From Pseudomonas lalucatii (GTDB lineage: Bacteria; Pseudomonadota; Gammaproteobacteria; Pseudomonadales; Pseudomonadaceae): a stretch of DNA of 64,000 nt. The DNA is taken from contig NZ_JADPMV010000002.1 in the NCBI RefSeq assembly GCF_018398425.1, positions 1,178,001-1,242,000 of the forward strand, written 5' to 3'. Shown here piece by piece: positions 62,151-64,000 of this stretch; position 1 is the first letter of the stretch; every line of letters begins with the position of its first letter. The notes below the pieces were generated by a model that saw only the letters and a list, made by a program, of their open reading frames with translations, had not been told where the DNA came from and did no database searches. Position numbers and translations under genes: made by a program.

Positions 62151-62990
62151 ATGAGCGAAGATCGATCGAGCAACGAGCAGAAGTCCTGGCTGAACAAGCT
62201 GACCCAGGCTTTTGCTCCAGAGCCGAAGAACCGGCAGGAACTGCTGGAAGTGCTGCGCGAGGCGCATGAGAACAAACTGCTCGACAGCGAGGCCCTGGCC
62301 ATCGTCGAGGGCGCCATCCAGGTCGCCGACCTGCAGGTGCGCGACATCATGGTGCCGCGCTCGCAGATGATCAGCATCAAGGCCAGCCAGACGCCCAGGG
62401 AGTTCCTGCCCTCGATCATCGAGGCCGCCCACTCGCGCTACCCGGTGATCGGCGAGAGCCTCGACGACGTGATCGGCATCCTCCTGGCCAAGGACCTGCT
62501 GCCGCTGCTGCTGCAGGACGAGCAGGCGAGCTTCAACATCAAGGACCTGCTGCGCCCGGCGACCTTCGTCCCCGAGTCCAAGCGCCTCAACGTGCTGCTG
62601 CGCGAGTTCCGCGCCAACCACAACCACATGGCCGTGGTGATCGACGAGTACGGCGGCGTGGCCGGCCTGGTGACCATCGAGGACGTGCTCGAGCAGATCG
62701 TCGGCGACATCGAGGACGAGCACGACGTGGAAGAGGACAGCTACGTCAAGCCGCTGCCGTCCGGCGATTTCCTGGTCAAGGCGCTGACGCCCATCGACAG
62801 CTTCAACGAGGCCTTCGACACCCAGTTCTCCGACGACGAGTTCGACACGGTCGGCGGCCTGGTGATGAGCGCCTTCGGCCACCTGCCCAAGCGCAACGAG
62901 GTGACCGAGATCGGCGAGTACCGCTTCCGCGTGCTCAACGCCGACAGCCGGCGCATCCACCTGCTGCGCCTGACCCCGCTGCTGCGCTGA
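62151..62990 (+). CDS. ybeX: CBS-domain protein YbeX/CorC
   Basis: 279 residues. Two CBS domains lie at about 65-185 (RDIMVPRSQMISIKAS, YPVIGESLDDVIGILLAKD, AVVIDEYGGVAGLVTIEDVLEQIVGDI) and a C-terminal CorC/transporter-associated domain at about 200-279 (DTVGGLVMSAFGHLP). No DUF21 membrane domain is present. It has been linked to magnesium/cobalt efflux and to ribosome function with ybeY. Corresponds to PA3983. Confidence 0.95.
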   Translation: MSEDRSSNEQKSWLNKLTQAFAPEPKNRQELLEVLREAHENKLLDSEALAIVEGAIQVADLQVRDIMVPRSQMISIKASQTPREFLPSIIEAAHSRYPVIGESLDDVIGILLAKDLLPLLLQDEQASFNIKDLLRPATFVPESKRLNVLLREFRANHNHMAVVIDEYGGVAGLVTIEDVLEQIVGDIEDEHDVEEDSYVKPLPSGDFLVKALTPIDSFNEAFDTQFSDDEFDTVGGLVMSAFGHLPKRNEVTEIGEYRFRVLNADSRRIHLLRLTPLLR

Positions 62991-63008
62991 ACCCCGCACA
63001 GGCCGCCC

Positions 63009-63034
63009 GCCGGAGCCACAGCGCAGGCTCCGGC
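63009..63034 (+). terminator. GC hairpin between ybeX and lnt
   Basis: GCCGGAGCC (63009-63017) and GGCTCCGGC (63026-63034) pair perfectly across an eight-base loop and extend further with mismatches. There is no T run, so it may only partly reduce read-through to lnt. Confidence 0.4.
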
Positions 63035-63119
63035 CGGCGCGGCCTGAGCGCCCCACCCGCTTCCCCCTCCCGCGTTCCCCTCTACCCTTGCCCCTCCCCA
63101 ATCCAAGGATCTGCACGCG

Positions 63120-64000
63120 ATGCACTGGATAACTCGCCCCGGCTGGCCGGGCAACCTGATCGCCCTGGCGGCCGGCGCCATCACCCCCCTGGCGCTGGCC
63201 CCGTTCGACCTGTGGCCGCTGGCGCTGCTGTCCATCGCCCTGCTCTACCTCGGCCTGCGCGAGCTCGAGCCGCGCCCGGCGGCCGGGCGCGGCTGGTGCT
63301 ACGGCTTCGGCCTGTTCGCCGCCGGCACCAGCTGGGTGTACGTCAGCATCCACGACTACGGCGCCGCCTCGCCGGCCCTGGCGGCCGTGCTGACCCTGGG
63401 CTTCGTCGCCGGTCTCGGCCTGTTCTTCGCCCTGGCCGCCTGGCTGTGGGCGCGCTGGCTGCGCCGGGTCGAGGCGCCGCTGGCCGACGCCCTGGCCTTC
63501 GCCGCCCTGTGGCTGGCCCAGGAAGCCTTTCGCGGCTGGTTCCTCACCGGCTTCCCCTGGCTCTATGCCGGCTACAGCCAGCTCGACGGCCCGCTGGCCG
63601 GGCTCGCGCCGCTGGGCGGCGTCTGGCTGATCTCCTTCGCCCTGGCGCTCTGCGCCGCCCTGCTGGTCAACCTGCCCCGGCTGCGCCAGCGCAAGGCCTT
63701 CCTCGCCGCCGGCCTGGTGCTGCTGGCTACCCCCTGGATCGCCGGTCTGGCGCTCAAGGGCCACCCCTGGACCACCGCCAGCGGCGCACCGCTGCGGGTC
63801 GCCGCCATGCAGGGCAATGTGCCGCAGAACCTCAAGTGGGACCCGGCCCAGCTCAACGCCCAGCTGGCGCTGTACCGCGACCTGAGCTTCGCCGCCGAGC
63901 CGGCCGAGCTGATCGTCTGGCCGGAGACCGCGGTGCCGGTGCTCAAGGAGCAGGCGAGCGGCTACCTGGCGATGATGGACCGCTTCGCCCGCGAGCGCGG
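63120..64000 (+). CDS. lnt: Apolipoprotein N-acyltransferase (N-terminal part)
   Basis: The gene starts with ATG at 63120 and runs off the right edge; 293 full codons are visible of about 510. The first part has six or more membrane helices (LIALAAGAITPLALAPFDLWPLALL and onward), including FRGWFLTGFPWLYAGYSQ. The nitrilase-like domain begins near residue 225 and shows the catalytic Glu269 in VWPETAVP, corresponding to Glu267 of E. coli Lnt; the catalytic Lys and Cys lie outside. It adds the third acyl chain to lipoproteins in the inner membrane. Corresponds to PA3984. Confidence 0.95.
   Translation, partial: MHWITRPGWPGNLIALAAGAITPLALAPFDLWPLALLSIALLYLGLRELEPRPAAGRGWCYGFGLFAAGTSWVYVSIHDYGAASPALAAVLTLGFVAGLGLFFALAAWLWARWLRRVEAPLADALAFAALWLAQEAFRGWFLTGFPWLYAGYSQLDGPLAGLAPLGGVWLISFALALCAALLVNLPRLRQRKAFLAAGLVLLATPWIAGLALKGHPWTTASGAPLRVAAMQGNVPQNLKWDPAQLNAQLALYRDLSFAAEPAELIVWPETAVPVLKEQASGYLAMMDRFARER

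Overview
The window is chromosomal DNA of a GC-rich gammaproteobacterium, almost certainly a Pseudomonas of the P. aeruginosa lineage. The main evidence is gene content and order. From about 34 kb to the right edge the series rhlE, exonuclease, hrpB, YceK-like lipoprotein, fieF-type CDF pump, Lrp-type regulator, rluE, amn, acyl-CoA dehydrogenase/TetR, ladS, thiD, thiE, hemL, DUF1820, miaB, phoH/ybeZ, ybeY, ybeX and lnt follows the order I know from P. aeruginosa PAO1 (roughly PA3950 to PA3984). Coding density is very high. I see no tRNA, rRNA, IS element, prophage gene or CRISPR array, and no frameshifted gene.

Left third (1-31 kb), more variable. It opens with the end of a DUF411 copper-associated protein, a Tat-exported aldo/keto reductase and an MFS-type membrane protein. 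A purine-salvage neighbourhood follows (RutR-like TetR, YigZ, 8-oxoguanine deaminase, adenine deaminase). Next come a leftward metal-uptake set (DUF2946, TonB-dependent receptor, PCu(A)C copper chaperone), a LysR regulator divergent from a monooxygenase and a quinone-oxidoreductase-like dehydrogenase, a PAS/GAF sensor with no output domain, and an MFS drug transporter. A two-gene RND efflux pump has a divergent TetR repressor. A compact copper-efflux regulon (copZ, an unknown exported protein, copA, cueR) has two CueR-type promoters. A leftward, translationally coupled operon follows (GNAT, SagB-type oxidoreductase, TesB thioesterase, HAD phosphatase), then a histone-deacetylase-family hydrolase and topoisomerase III.

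Middle (31-47 kb): cell-envelope and nucleic-acid housekeeping. This includes an SH3-domain membrane protein, a TIGR03862 flavoprotein, RhlE, a DEDDh exonuclease, a NYN/LabA protein, a cysteine-hydrolase-fold protein with Ser in place of the nucleophile, small enzymes, a double-CDGSH protein, a degenerate exonuclease/phosphatase-fold protein, HrpB, FieF, Lrp, RluE and a zinc alcohol dehydrogenase.

Right (47-64 kb): AMP nucleosidase; an AidB-like acyl-CoA dehydrogenase with its TetR regulator and a striking double palindrome over the regulator's start; the LadS hybrid kinase; thiamine (thiD, thiE) and haem (hemL) genes; and the conserved miaB-ybeZ-ybeY-ybeX-lnt cluster, with lnt cut by the window edge.

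The best leads are: the double operator at 51.9 kb; a leftward intrinsic terminator in the only gene-free stretch over 300 bases (44606-44947), which implies an unannotated leftward transcript; inverted repeats whose arms supply the stop codons of flanking genes; the degenerate EEP protein; the output-less sensor; and the SagB operon. Nothing here is clearly a wholly new system.
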